Numbered from the stretch's first letter, positions 21,194-28,939 are shown. The stretch is DNA of 64,000 bases from Prevotella sp. (GCA_017458005.1 JAFTGH010000002.1:46441-110440); one strand, 5' to 3'. Translations and numbers: made by a program. Notes: generated by a model not told the origin, from the sequence alone.

Positions 21194-21483
21194 TGATTGA
21201 CATGGAGTCAAACAATCGGTTGACATGGAGTCGAACAATCGGTTGACTTAGAGTCGAACGATCGGTTGACTGGAGTCAACTGGTAGATCGGATGCTTCTA
21301 ACGATTGATTCCAACGGCACTTTTCATTGATTCCATAGGGACTTTTCGTTGATTCCAACGGCACTTTTCAATGTTTATAAAGGCTCTAATCGGTTGTCGA
21401 CTCCAGTCGACAGACCTGTTGACTCCAGTCGACAAGGTTGCTGACTCCATGTCAACAGACCTGCTGACTTTAAGTCAACAAGT
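21194..21483 (+). repeat. Composite palindromic repeat element, copy A
   Basis: The 495-bp gap between 21157 and 21653 is mostly this element. The left arm (21194-21283) has four units of about 23 bp with the core TTGACnnnGAGTCRA. The middle (21305-21370) has three 22-bp tandem units beginning TTGATTCCAACGGCAC. The right arm (21393-21483) has four units with the core GTYGACTCCAGTCGAC in the opposite orientation. The left half recurs at 62486-62634. No coding frame is convincing here. Confidence 0.88.
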
Positions 21484-21556
21484 GGTAAGTGCTTACGTAA
21501 TTGGGCATGATTTTGCGTAAAAAACACTAAAAGAACCCATTTGGAGGTGCGAAAAC

Positions 21557-21587
21557 TTGGCAATTTAAAAGAAAATGTGTAACTTTG
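21557..21587 (+). promoter_or_regulatory. Promoter of the DUF3791/DUF3990 cassette
   Basis: TTGG (21557-21560), a 19-nt spacer and TAACTTTG (21580-21587) precede the cassette. The leader is about 60 nt. Confidence 0.65.
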
Positions 21588-21652
21588 CATATATAGTTAC
21601 AATAAAAAGGCATTGTTCAATGCGTCAGTAAATGAAATAAAACTTTGTGGTT

Positions 21653-21874
21653 ATGTCAAAACTGATGATAGACAAAATAGAGTATCTCGTGCTGTTAGTG
21701 GCAGAGTTTGCTTCACGCTGTAATGTGTCGGAGTCAATGGCTTACCGATACCTTAGCCAGTATGGCGCCTTGGCATTATGCGACAAGCACTATAATGTGA
21801 TGCACACGCTTTCTGTTGACGAGAACATTCAGAGCATTCGTGAATACTGCCAGAGGAGGGGCGGAAGCCTATGA
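21653..21874 (+). CDS. DUF3791 family protein
   Basis: This 73-residue protein is all-helical, with AFASRCNVSESMAYRYL-type sequence early and DKHYNVMHTLSVDENI near the C-terminus, which is the DUF3791 signature. In many genomes the family sits beside DUF3990. Its stop overlaps the DUF3990 ATG (ATGA). A partner or antitoxin role is inferred only from this linkage. Confidence 0.78.
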   Translation: MSKLMIDKIEYLVLLVAEFASRCNVSESMAYRYLSQYGALALCDKHYNVMHTLSVDENIQSIREYCQRRGGSL

Positions 21875-22350
21875 GACTCTATCATGGTTCAACTATTGAC
21901 ATTACAGAGATAAACTTGGCGAACTCCAAGCCCAACAAGGATTTTGGCAAGGCTTTCTATCTGTCAGATGATGAGCAACAGGCACTGGAGATGGCGCAGT
22001 TCCGAGCGGAGTTCGAGGAAACCGCTCCTGTTGTCAATGTGTATGAGTTTGACGAAGCACTCTTTGATGGATTCCGTGTCAAGCGGTTTGAGGATTATAC
22101 CGAGGAATGGGCACACTTCGTCTATGACCATCGCACAGAGCCTAACGGCAGGACGCTTCATGATTACGACATTGTGTATGGTCCGATAGCCAACGACCGA
22201 ATTGGCGCACAGATTACTCGTTACAAACAAGGGTATATATCTTTTGATGAGTTTCTAAAGCGCATTCAATACATCAAGGGCATTACGTTTCAATATGCTT
22301 TTTGCACCCAGAGAGCCATTGATAAACTGATAAAGCAGACAAACGGATGA
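21871..22350 (+). CDS. DUF3990 family protein, ADP-ribosyltransferase-like
   Basis: This 159-residue protein starts MRLYHGST and continues FGKAFYLSDDEQQALEMA. That arrangement (H-G-S/T, then FG-x-x-FYL and a helix) matches the NAD-binding half of ADP-ribosyltransferase folds, to which DUF3990 is related. FQYAFCTQRAIDKL at the C-terminus is the usual family ending. The target is unknown. It lies between two small genes with 4-nt overlaps on both sides, as in toxin-antitoxin operons. Confidence 0.8.
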   Translation: MRLYHGSTIDITEINLANSKPNKDFGKAFYLSDDEQQALEMAQFRAEFEETAPVVNVYEFDEALFDGFRVKRFEDYTEEWAHFVYDHRTEPNGRTLHDYDIVYGPIANDRIGAQITRYKQGYISFDEFLKRIQYIKGITFQYAFCTQRAIDKLIKQTNG

Positions 22351-22568
22351 AAGTAACACAGGCAGAATTCCAGAACATGAAGGAGGAGATAGTCAAAGAC
22401 CTTATCTCCCGACTGATTGACGAGCGTGGTCTCTCTATGGAACAGGCTTTCGATGCGGTCTATACTTCCCGTCTGTTTGAGAAGTTAAATGACCCAAAAA
22501 CGGGACTTTTCTTCCAGTCTTCTGGCTATGTGTATAGTTATCTGACAGAAGAACTGCGTCTGACATAA
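22347..22568 (+). CDS. Small helical protein of the DUF3990 cassette
   Basis: This 73-residue, mostly helical protein overlaps the DUF3990 stop by 4 nt. LSMEQAFDAVYTSRLFEKL and GLFFQSSGYVYSYLTEEL are the notable segments. It resembles small proteins paired with DUF3990, perhaps a divergent relative of DUF3791, but I cannot name the family. It is a candidate neutralising partner. Confidence 0.68.
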   Translation: MKVTQAEFQNMKEEIVKDLISRLIDERGLSMEQAFDAVYTSRLFEKLNDPKTGLFFQSSGYVYSYLTEELRLT

Positions 22569-22593
22569 TTCTTATAAGTTGACTTACAAAAAC

Positions 22594-22914
22594 TTATTCC
22601 ATACGCTTTAGCAGGTCACGTAAATAGACATCGCTAATGTTTCCGATATCGGCTTTATCATAGATATAAAGTAATTGCAATTCGTCTTCAATAATACGGA
22701 CACGAATAATTACTCGAGCCCCACCGCTTTTCCCACGACCTTTTGAGGTAATGGCAAGGCGAATCTTGCGTGCACCACCTGCTAGTTCAACACCCTGTAG
22801 AGGGTCTTGAAGTAATGATGATAGAAGCCGTTGAAAATCATCATCAAGTGACTTGTGACGCTTTTTCAGTTGCTTGTATGAAGCCCTGAAATCTTCAGAC
22901 ATTCTTACTCTCAT
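22594..22914 (-). CDS. RelE/ParE-superfamily toxin
   Basis: This 106-residue protein has the RelE layout: an N-terminal helical pair (FRASYKQLKKRHKSL) followed by four strands with basic residues (KIRLAITSKGRGKSGGARVIIRV) and YIYDKADIGNI near the end. Relatives cleave ribosome-bound mRNA or inhibit gyrase; which applies here cannot be told. Its ATG overlaps the stop of the upstream antitoxin gene (ATGA). It converges with the DUF3990 cassette. Confidence 0.82.
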   Translation of the reverse strand: MRVRMSEDFRASYKQLKKRHKSLDDDFQRLLSSLLQDPLQGVELAGGARKIRLAITSKGRGKSGGARVIIRVRIIEDELQLLYIYDKADIGNISDVYLRDLLKRME

Positions 22915-23099
22915 AAAGCCTTAAGTACGTCCATGGCTTCTTCTGGAGTCATACTAGGCTCGGACTCCACTTGCTTCATGCTGCGATTAATGATGCGAGC
23001 CAACTTGTATGTATTCTCCAATTCAAGTATTTTATTCCATCGCCGTGTGCTCATGCGTACGGTGATGCTTCTTGGAGTTCGTTCTATAATTGCAGTCAT
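22911..23099 (-). CDS. Antitoxin of the RelE-type pair
   Basis: This 62-residue protein begins MTAIIERTPRSITVRMSTRR, a strand typical of ribbon-helix-helix DNA-binding antitoxins. A helical toxin-binding tail follows. The start at 23099 is fixed by a perfect promoter at 23126-23157. The longer frame to 23219 would run through that promoter and the neighbouring terminator, so it is rejected. Confidence 0.8.
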   Translation of the reverse strand: MTAIIERTPRSITVRMSTRRWNKILELENTYKLARIINRSMKQVESEPSMTPEEAMDVLKAL

Positions 23100-23125
23100 C
23101 TTCAAATGTTTTATGGTTTCTGTTG

Positions 23126-23157
23126 CAAAGATATATCTTTTTGAAGAAACCACCAAA
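23126..23157 (-). promoter_or_regulatory. Promoter of the RelE-type toxin-antitoxin pair
   Basis: On the minus strand TTTG (23154-23157), a 20-nt spacer and TATCTTTG (23126-23133) match the consensus. The leader is about 25 nt. Autorepression by the antitoxin is usual for such pairs. Confidence 0.82.
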
Positions 23158-23192
23158 TTTATCCACTTTTTTATAATATAGATTAACCAACA

Positions 23193-23232
23193 AAACGACT
23201 CACCAATAGCCGAAGCCATTGGTGAGTCGTTT
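23193..23232 (-). terminator. Terminator of the AraC-BspA-small peptide unit
   Basis: A perfect 15-bp inverted repeat pairs 23193-23207 with 23218-23232 around a 10-nt loop. On the minus strand it is followed by TTGTT. It insulates the toxin-antitoxin pair from the genes upstream. Confidence 0.8.
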
Positions 23233-23255
23233 GATATTTGGGTATGAGGGATTTA

Positions 23256-23435
23256 CTAAAAGAATATCTGTAGGTCTTCGAAGCCTTCTAAACCTTCAAT
23301 TCCATCAAACATACGACTTTCCGCATCTGTCTGATTTCCGCTATTACCTGGATCTGCACTAATTGTTAAAAGCAAAGACTGACTGGTCTTTAGTTCGATA
23401 ACCTCCTCTGTTGGAGCAATATATAGTTTTCTCAT
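23256..23435 (-). CDS. 59-residue protein downstream of the BspA-like gene
   Basis: This frame is short but clear. It begins MRKLYIAPTEEVIELKT, a start seen in many small Bacteroidales proteins, and has a Gly/Asp/Glu-rich C-terminal half ending in EGFEDLQIFF. It starts 11 bp after the BspA-like stop, with no promoter between, so it is co-transcribed. It has no signal peptide and no Cys. The function is unknown. Confidence 0.68.
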   Translation of the reverse strand: MRKLYIAPTEEVIELKTSQSLLLTISADPGNSGNQTDAESRMFDGIEGLEGFEDLQIFF

Positions 23436-23446
23436 TGTTTTCTATT

Positions 23447-25186
23447 TTATTTGATGATTACCTTTTTACCATTTGTAATATATAACCCCTTGGTTGGTCG
23501 AGTAACCTGTTGCCCATTGAGGTTATAGTATTTATTGTCTTCTACGCTCTTCTTAGTCTTCGTATGCAAGATATTGGTAGTTCCATCAATATTGACATCC
23601 AAGGAGCGACTGTCTGCAGGTAACAGGCTCGTCTCAATAGGCAGGAAGGCACGTTGGGCTGGCATTTTAGCAGAAGAGTCGCCTCCATCCGCAATCGTAA
23701 CAAACTTGCCATCCTTCAGGATGAAGAAGGTGTAGTTAACTTTCGCATAATCATTCTGCGTTGCGGGAATATGCTCTTCCACATAGACAGGCTGCAGGAT
23801 GTTATCACCCCACTTTGCAGTATAGTCACTAGTTGTAGCCGTAATGGTGTAGGTTTCACCTGGGGTACCTTTCAGTAGTACACCCGTATAACCAGGAATG
23901 ATGCCCTCCAGTTTGCTGGTCTGTACACTTCCGTCATAGCCTGTGCAAATATATGCCTCAAGACCTGCGGGCAAGGTGAAATTCTGGTTCCAGCAGAAGG
24001 TTCCTATGCCAGAGGCGGGAACGGTGTATGTCGTTGTTGTCGCAAGTGCCGTAACAGTTCCATTATTCCATGTGGCACCGTAACTAGAGGTAAGACTGGA
24101 AGGAACATAGAGGTCAAACGAGGAACTGGCATATCGAAATGTATAAGTTTGGGTCGTCACTTTCGTAGGACTAAGAATAGTCATCGCATTAAACTGACTT
24201 GCAGAATAGAACATGTAATTACTAAACGCATGAGTTCCTGTACCAATCTGAAAATACTTATAACGCCCAGCATAACACAGAAAATCTCCTACATTGTTTA
24301 CACTATTAGGAATAATCAGACTGCGGATGCAGAAATAAGATGAGAGTCCAGCCTCTTGAAAGGCATGACCTTCTATAGTTGTAACTGATGTCGGTATATA
24401 AAGGGATTTCAAACTGTAACAACAATGGAATGTGCTCTCTTTGATTGTCGTAATACCTTCTGGGATAACGACACGGTCAAGTTTATCACACAAATAGAAT
24501 GCGTATTTGCCAATACTTGTGATATTCTCCAGATTGACATTACGGATCTTACGGTGGCGGAAAGCATAGTTACCAATGGCGGTAACATCTGCAGGAATAA
24601 CAGTGGTGTTGCTGGCATGCATCAAAGTATTGGTTGCCGTCTCGATGATGGCATGACTCTCCCCACGAGAGTCATAGACAGAATTGCCCGCCTCTACAGA
24701 CAGCGCCTCCAGATTCTCCATATAATTGAATGCCTCCTCACTGATATTTGTTACCGTTGAAGGGATGGTCAGAGAGGTAATACCACGACAATCCACGAAG
24801 GACTCCCCAATTGTCTGAAGACCCTCAGGCAGGATAAGACCAGTCAGATTGTCTATCCCAGCAACTACCCATCCGTCAAAAGCATAATCTCCAATAGCAA
24901 TCACCTGATAGGTTACATCATTATAAGTAATTGTTGCTGGAATGGTTACAGTCCCTGATTTGCTATAATAAGAATCCATCATAGCAGGTTCTGTCTCAAG
25001 GCACCAATGCGATCCATTACCTACCTGACAAGTTTTATTCGCCTCGCTAATGACCATGAAAGTCATCTCTACAGTATCATCATCACCACAAGGCACATCA
25101 GCCCAGAAAATACTTCCGTCGCTCAAAGCCCACGCCCCCATACTACTCATGGCGAGCGCAAATAATAAGAGTAATTTTTGTTTCAT
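23447..25186 (-). CDS. BspA-type leucine-rich-repeat surface protein
   Basis: This 579-residue protein has a signal peptide (about 1-20, ending AWA). About ten LRR_5 repeats of the form AFxxCxxLxxIxIPxxVTxIG follow (about 90-350). A beta-rich part comes next, and the C-terminus YYNLNGQQVTRPTKGLYI ends in NGKKVIIK. That tail is the widespread Prevotella surface-protein ending and may act as a secretion or anchoring signal. Such proteins bind host matrix proteins in oral Bacteroidales. It lies 30 bp after the AraC-type regulator gene. Confidence 0.88.
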   Translation of the reverse strand: MKQKLLLLFALAMSSMGAWALSDGSIFWADVPCGDDDTVEMTFMVISEANKTCQVGNGSHWCLETEPAMMDSYYSKSGTVTIPATITYNDVTYQVIAIGDYAFDGWVVAGIDNLTGLILPEGLQTIGESFVDCRGITSLTIPSTVTNISEEAFNYMENLEALSVEAGNSVYDSRGESHAIIETATNTLMHASNTTVIPADVTAIGNYAFRHRKIRNVNLENITSIGKYAFYLCDKLDRVVIPEGITTIKESTFHCCYSLKSLYIPTSVTTIEGHAFQEAGLSSYFCIRSLIIPNSVNNVGDFLCYAGRYKYFQIGTGTHAFSNYMFYSASQFNAMTILSPTKVTTQTYTFRYASSSFDLYVPSSLTSSYGATWNNGTVTALATTTTYTVPASGIGTFCWNQNFTLPAGLEAYICTGYDGSVQTSKLEGIIPGYTGVLLKGTPGETYTITATTSDYTAKWGDNILQPVYVEEHIPATQNDYAKVNYTFFILKDGKFVTIADGGDSSAKMPAQRAFLPIETSLLPADSRSLDVNIDGTTNILHTKTKKSVEDNKYYNLNGQQVTRPTKGLYITNGKKVIIK

Positions 25187-25216
25187 GTTGTTAATATTTT
25201 AAGTTATTGATTCGAT

Positions 25217-25594
25217 TCACGTCTTGTTTCTGAACTCGGAGGGGGTCATGCCATACACCTTTTTAAATAATTGGGTGAAGGTAGACTTGGTGGCGAAACC
25301 GCTGTCCTGCATGATGGCATTGATGGTGTAGTTGGGATATTGTCGCAACAACTGCTCGGCATAGCGCAGACGCTTCTGGTTCAGGTAGTCGTTCATATTC
25401 TGGCAACCAGAATACTTGCGGATGATACGGCTGAACGTAGTGCGGTCGACACCCATCAGTTCACAGAGTTTCTCACGGGTGATACCTTGCTGCGTGTACA
25501 AACGCCCTTGCTTGACAGCACGGTCGAAGGCGGCAAAGCGTGTAGCCTCTGCCTCGTCTCTTGTGACTCTTATAACACCCTTTTCGAGTTTCAT
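25217..25594 (-). CDS. Short AraC-type regulator, partial duplicate of the 25705-27165 gene
   Basis: This 125-residue protein is essentially only an AraC DNA-binding domain: two helix-turn-helix units, with LMGVDRTTFSRIIR and STFTQLFKKVYGMTPSEFR. It is nearly identical from FAAFDR onward to the C-terminal domain of the membrane regulator next door. The sensor, TPR and membrane parts are absent. The promoter box at 25601-25608 puts the start at ATG 25594, and the frame to 25603 would begin inside the box. It heads the unit that includes the BspA-like gene and the 59-residue peptide, so it may regulate them. Confidence 0.85.
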   Translation of the reverse strand: MKLEKGVIRVTRDEAEATRFAAFDRAVKQGRLYTQQGITREKLCELMGVDRTTFSRIIRKYSGCQNMNDYLNQKRLRYAEQLLRQYPNYTINAIMQDSGFATKSTFTQLFKKVYGMTPSEFRNKT

Positions 25595-25600
25595 ATACCA

Positions 25601-25608
25601 CAAAGGTA
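25601..25608 (-). promoter_or_regulatory. Promoter of the short AraC gene, -7 box TACCTTTG
   Basis: On the minus strand TACCTTTG ends 6 nt before the ATG at 25594, so the leader is minimal. No convincing -33 element is seen. Confidence 0.65.
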
Positions 25609-25704
25609 CAAAAAAGGCAGACTTTCATAGCGGAAAGTCTGCCAGTAGTGGTTCGGAATTGGCAAAAAGATAGTTCGAAATTAGCAAAAGAGCACTTATA
25701 GAAA

Positions 25705-27165
25705 CTATTCAGATTGCTCCCGATATTGCGAGGGTGTCACGCCATAGGTTTTCTTGAAGAGGGTAGTGAAGGTGGACTTCGACTGGAATCCGCTATCCTG
25801 CATGATGGCATGGATGGTGTAGTTGGGATGCTGGCGCAACAACTGCTCGGCATAGCGGAGGCGCTTCTGGTTCAGGTAGTCGTTCATGTTCTGACAACCA
25901 GACTGCTCACGGATGATACGACTGAACGTGGTACGGTCGACACCCATCAGGTCGCAAAGCATCTCACGGGTCAAGTCCGACTGAGTGTAGAGGCGACCTT
26001 GCTCTACAGTACGGTCGAAGGCGGCAAAGCGAGCCGCCTCTGTATCGTCATTGGGGGGGGTAAGGTTTTTTGCCACATTGATGATGGTACGGCGCATGCG
26101 CTTCCTTAACCGTCGCATACGGATGACCAAGGCAACGACGACCAGCAGGGCAAGGAGTCCTCCAAGGATGATGACCCACAGACGCAGGCGACTGATCTGC
26201 TCCGTCTTCTGATGATTCTGATAGACAGCCTCCAACTCTTGCGCGTTCTCCTCAGCCTGACGTGCCAGCAGTGTGTCGTTGATCTCATACGACTCTCTCA
26301 TCAGTTGGTAGGCCCGGTCACCATGTCCCAAGGCTGCCTCTGCCTCCGCCATCGAGTACTTTGATGTTCGCTCAGAAGCCGTCAACTCGCCCTTCTTCTC
26401 ACGCACCCAGTTGACGTAACGCTGCTGGATGTCAACCACCTCCTGATAGTGACCACGGCTCGTCAGATAAGGGCAGATGTCACGCTCAGAGGCGACGGGG
26501 ATAGGCAGGTGCTTCTGCCACACGTTGTAAATACTATCCGCTTTCGCCAGACTGTCTGTCTCGCTATAGAGGAACGCCATCGTGGCAAGAGAGCGGACGA
26601 GCATCTGCTCTCCCTTCTCGGGTTCCTCAGAACGGGCGAGGTAATAGTCGACCGCCTTGGCATGGCTGATGGCAAGAGGATAGTCGTTATCCGAAGTGCG
26701 CCGCTTCATCAGCACGAAATGATAATAGGCAAGCAGATAGGGCGCATCGCTTGCCTTGCTTTGCTCCATCAGTGACACTGCCTGCGTCATATAGTCGTAG
26801 CCCAGCGACTTGTCGCCTGTGTCATAGACCTGCATGCCTAAGGTCAGCAATGCCTCTGCCTCCATCTCTTGGTCGCCAACGGCATGCGCCTCGTCAAGTT
26901 GCACCTTCAGCAACTCACGTGCCTTCGTCTGGTTGCCCAGCACTTGATAGCAGTCGATGATGTCCTGACGGACTTGCAGACGGTCGGTGCTGTCAGCACG
27001 ACTTAGTGCCTGCTCGTACAGTCGCAGTGCCTCCTCGTATTGCTGACCATTATATAAGTCGTTTGCCTGCTCCCGCAGGTCTTTCCTGTCGGCAGAGCCA
27101 CCAGAAGAGCATCCTGCGAGCGCAAGCAAACTATATAATATAATAAGGTGTAACGCCCTCCTCAT
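25705..27165 (-). CDS. Membrane-anchored TPR sensor with cytoplasmic AraC DNA-binding domain
   Basis: This 486-residue protein begins with a lipoprotein-like signal (LALAGCSS, Cys19). Tetratricopeptide-type helices follow from about 30 to 310. One strong membrane helix (about 328-350) precedes a basic stretch and a C-terminal AraC domain (about 375-486). It is therefore a one-component regulator with its sensor outside the cytoplasm. The codons for Thr-Pro-Pro between membrane helix and DNA-binding domain contain a run of eight C (26053-26060), a slippage-prone site. The gene starts 3 bp after the Dcu transporter stop, so it likely responds to or controls C4-dicarboxylate use; this is inference. 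Confidence 0.85.
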   Translation of the reverse strand: MRRALHLIILYSLLALAGCSSGGSADRKDLREQANDLYNGQQYEEALRLYEQALSRADSTDRLQVRQDIIDCYQVLGNQTKARELLKVQLDEAHAVGDQEMEAEALLTLGMQVYDTGDKSLGYDYMTQAVSLMEQSKASDAPYLLAYYHFVLMKRRTSDNDYPLAISHAKAVDYYLARSEEPEKGEQMLVRSLATMAFLYSETDSLAKADSIYNVWQKHLPIPVASERDICPYLTSRGHYQEVVDIQQRYVNWVREKKGELTASERTSKYSMAEAEAALGHGDRAYQLMRESYEINDTLLARQAEENAQELEAVYQNHQKTEQISRLRLWVIILGGLLALLVVVALVIRMRRLRKRMRRTIINVAKNLTPPNDDTEAARFAAFDRTVEQGRLYTQSDLTREMLCDLMGVDRTTFSRIIREQSGCQNMNDYLNQKRLRYAEQLLRQHPNYTIHAIMQDSGFQSKSTFTTLFKKTYGVTPSQYREQSE

Positions 27166-27168
27166 TGA

Positions 27169-28614
27169 TTAGTAGATGATACTGGAGAGGATATAGGCGA
27201 CGATGGTAGAGACGAATACGCAGATCAAGCCAGGCATCATGAAGGAGTGGTTGAGCAGGTATTTGCCAATCACGGTCGTACCCGAGCGGTCGAAGTTCAC
27301 CGTTGCGATATCAGAAGGATAATTCGGGATGAAGAAATAGCCGTAGACACTGGGGAGCACACCTAACAACACAGGACCCTCGATACCCAGAGAGTAGGCG
27401 AGGGGCAGCATTGCCACGACGACAGCACCCTGTGAGTTGATGAGGACAGACACCATGAAGAACACAAAGGCGATAGACCATGGATATTCTTTCACGATAT
27501 CGGTCAGCAGAGTCTGCATGGTATCCATATAATTAGAGAAATAGGTATCGGCAAGCCATGCGATACCATAGATAGCGACAACGGCAACCATACCAGACTG
27601 CCATACAGGACCTGCCACTGCCTTCTTAGGAGATGCCTTACAGAAGATGATCATCATGGCGGCAGCAGTAATCATCACAATCTGGATGACCAGATTCATC
27701 TTCAAGTCGACCATTCCCTTCTCAGTAAATCCGCTCACGACGACACCAGCCTTAGCCAACTCTTTTGCCGTGATCTTCACACCACTGATCAGAGTCAGGT
27801 CGCCAGCATCTTTAACAGCATTTACGGTACTATACTCAGGAAGCAAATCGGGGAATGCCGCAAAAATGACAATGACAGCCAACGCACCCAAGAAGATAAA
27901 CACGGCATTCTTAGCCGACTGGGGAATCTCCTTGTCGAGGGTCGTTGCTGATGAGCCATAGATATACTTATACTGCTCAGGGTCTTTCAGTTTTGCCTGG
28001 AAGGCGGGATCCTTGTCGAGATCAAGACCACGATGGTAACTGGCTGCCGCAGCGGCAATCAAGCCACACAGGCAGGCGGGAATGGAGATCATCAACACCT
28101 TAGGTATCGTGATGTCAAAACCATGCGCGTTGGAGATCGTCACGAAAGCCACTACCGCAGCAGCGATAGGCGAGCAGGTGATACCAACCTGTGAGGCGAT
28201 AGACGCCACACCACAGGGACGCTCCGGGCGGATGCCCTTCTTCAAGGCGATGTCGCAGATGATAGGCATCAGGGTATATACCACGTGACCCGTACCAACC
28301 AATACCGTCAAGAAGAACGTACAGAGCGGGGCGAGGAACGTGATGCGGTCAGGATGCTTGCGCAACAGTTTCTCCGCAATCTGTATCAACCAGTCCATAC
28401 CACCTGATGCCTGCATGATACCAGCACAGGTGACGGCGGCGATAATAATATAAATCACATCAGTGGGAGGAGTACCAGGCTTTAGTCCGAAACCAAAGAC
28501 AAGCAAGGCTAGTCCGATACCTGAAATCGCTCCAAGGGCAAGACTGCCGTAACGCGAGCCTACCCATAATGCTCCTAACACAACGAGGAGTTCCACAATC
28601 ATTACAATATCCAT
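27169..28614 (-). CDS. Anaerobic C4-dicarboxylate transporter, DcuA/DcuB family
   Basis: This 481-residue inner-membrane protein matches the Dcu family in QASGGMDWLIQIAEKLLRKHP, GTGHVVYTLMPII and IRPERPCGVASIASQVGITCSP. Members exchange fumarate, malate or aspartate for succinate in fumarate respiration. It is longer than E. coli DcuB (446 residues) because of a loop around 200-270. Its own promoter is at 28644-28674. The regulator gene follows in the same unit. DcuA and DcuB cannot be told apart by eye. Confidence 0.88.
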   Translation of the reverse strand: MDIVMIVELLVVLGALWVGSRYGSLALGAISGIGLALLVFGFGLKPGTPPTDVIYIIIAAVTCAGIMQASGGMDWLIQIAEKLLRKHPDRITFLAPLCTFFLTVLVGTGHVVYTLMPIICDIALKKGIRPERPCGVASIASQVGITCSPIAAAVVAFVTISNAHGFDITIPKVLMISIPACLCGLIAAAAASYHRGLDLDKDPAFQAKLKDPEQYKYIYGSSATTLDKEIPQSAKNAVFIFLGALAVIVIFAAFPDLLPEYSTVNAVKDAGDLTLISGVKITAKELAKAGVVVSGFTEKGMVDLKMNLVIQIVMITAAAMMIIFCKASPKKAVAGPVWQSGMVAVVAIYGIAWLADTYFSNYMDTMQTLLTDIVKEYPWSIAFVFFMVSVLINSQGAVVVAMLPLAYSLGIEGPVLLGVLPSVYGYFFIPNYPSDIATVNFDRSGTTVIGKYLLNHSFMMPGLICVFVSTIVAYILSSIIY

Positions 28615-28643
28615 ATTATTCTTAGTTATTGGGTTAATTGACG

Positions 28644-28674
28644 CAAAGATAGTGGAATATTTTCAGATTACAAA
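28644..28674 (-). promoter_or_regulatory. Promoter of the Dcu transporter gene
   Basis: On the minus strand TTTG (28671-28674), a 19-nt spacer and TATCTTTG (28644-28651) match the consensus. The leader is about 27 nt. Confidence 0.8.
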
Positions 28675-28685
28675 ATATTTGAAAC

Positions 28686-28716
28686 AAAAAAAAGAGATAA
28701 ACTTTCGTCTATCTCT
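28686..28716 (-). terminator. Terminator after tRNA-Lys
   Basis: A 7-bp stem extended by weak pairs joins 28693-28699 with 28710-28716. On the minus strand a run of seven T or more follows. Confidence 0.75.
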
Positions 28717-28725
28717 CTTCTTTCG

Positions 28726-28798
28726 TACGCCTGCAGGGGGTCGAACCCTGGACACCCTGATTAAGAGTCAGGTGCTCTACCAACTGAGCTACAAGCGC
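28726..28798 (-). tRNA. tRNA-Lys (CTT anticodon)
   Basis: This is a complete 73-nt cloverleaf read on the minus strand. The acceptor stem GCGCTTG pairs with CAGGCGT, with G-T wobbles at the first and fifth pairs. The D arm is GCTCAGTTGGTAGAGC. The anticodon loop CTCTTAA carries CTT between CCTGA and TCAGG. The T arm is CAGGG-TTCGACC-CCCTG. The CCA end is not encoded. It has its own promoter and terminator. Confidence 0.95.
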
Positions 28799-28819
28799 AT
28801 CCTTTTGGTTTTGCGGTTG

Positions 28820-28851
28820 CAAAGGTACTAACTATTTTTGATTCCCGCAAA
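28820..28851 (-). promoter_or_regulatory. Promoter of tRNA-Lys
   Basis: On the minus strand TTTG (28848-28851), a 20-nt spacer and TACCTTTG (28820-28827) stand about 20 nt before the mature tRNA. Confidence 0.8.
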
Positions 28852-28884
28852 CTTTTCTTCGACTTTTTTCAAAAAAAGGCAGAA

Positions 28885-28916
28885 AAAAGGCTCCAACGCC
28901 ATCGTCAGAGCCTTTT
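28885..28916 (-). terminator. Terminator of the pyrophosphatase gene
   Basis: A perfect 9-bp stem pairs 28885-28893 with 28908-28916 around a 14-nt loop. On the minus strand a T run follows. Confidence 0.8.
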
Positions 28917-28939
28917 ATATTGTGTTTTTATCACCGTTT

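Noticed and set aside
21194-21483. CRISPR-like array
   Set aside because: The units are palindromic and vary internally, spacers are absent or repeated, and no cas genes are near.
22911-23219. Long form of the antitoxin (102 residues)
   Set aside because: The extra 40 residues run through a perfect promoter and a terminator stem.
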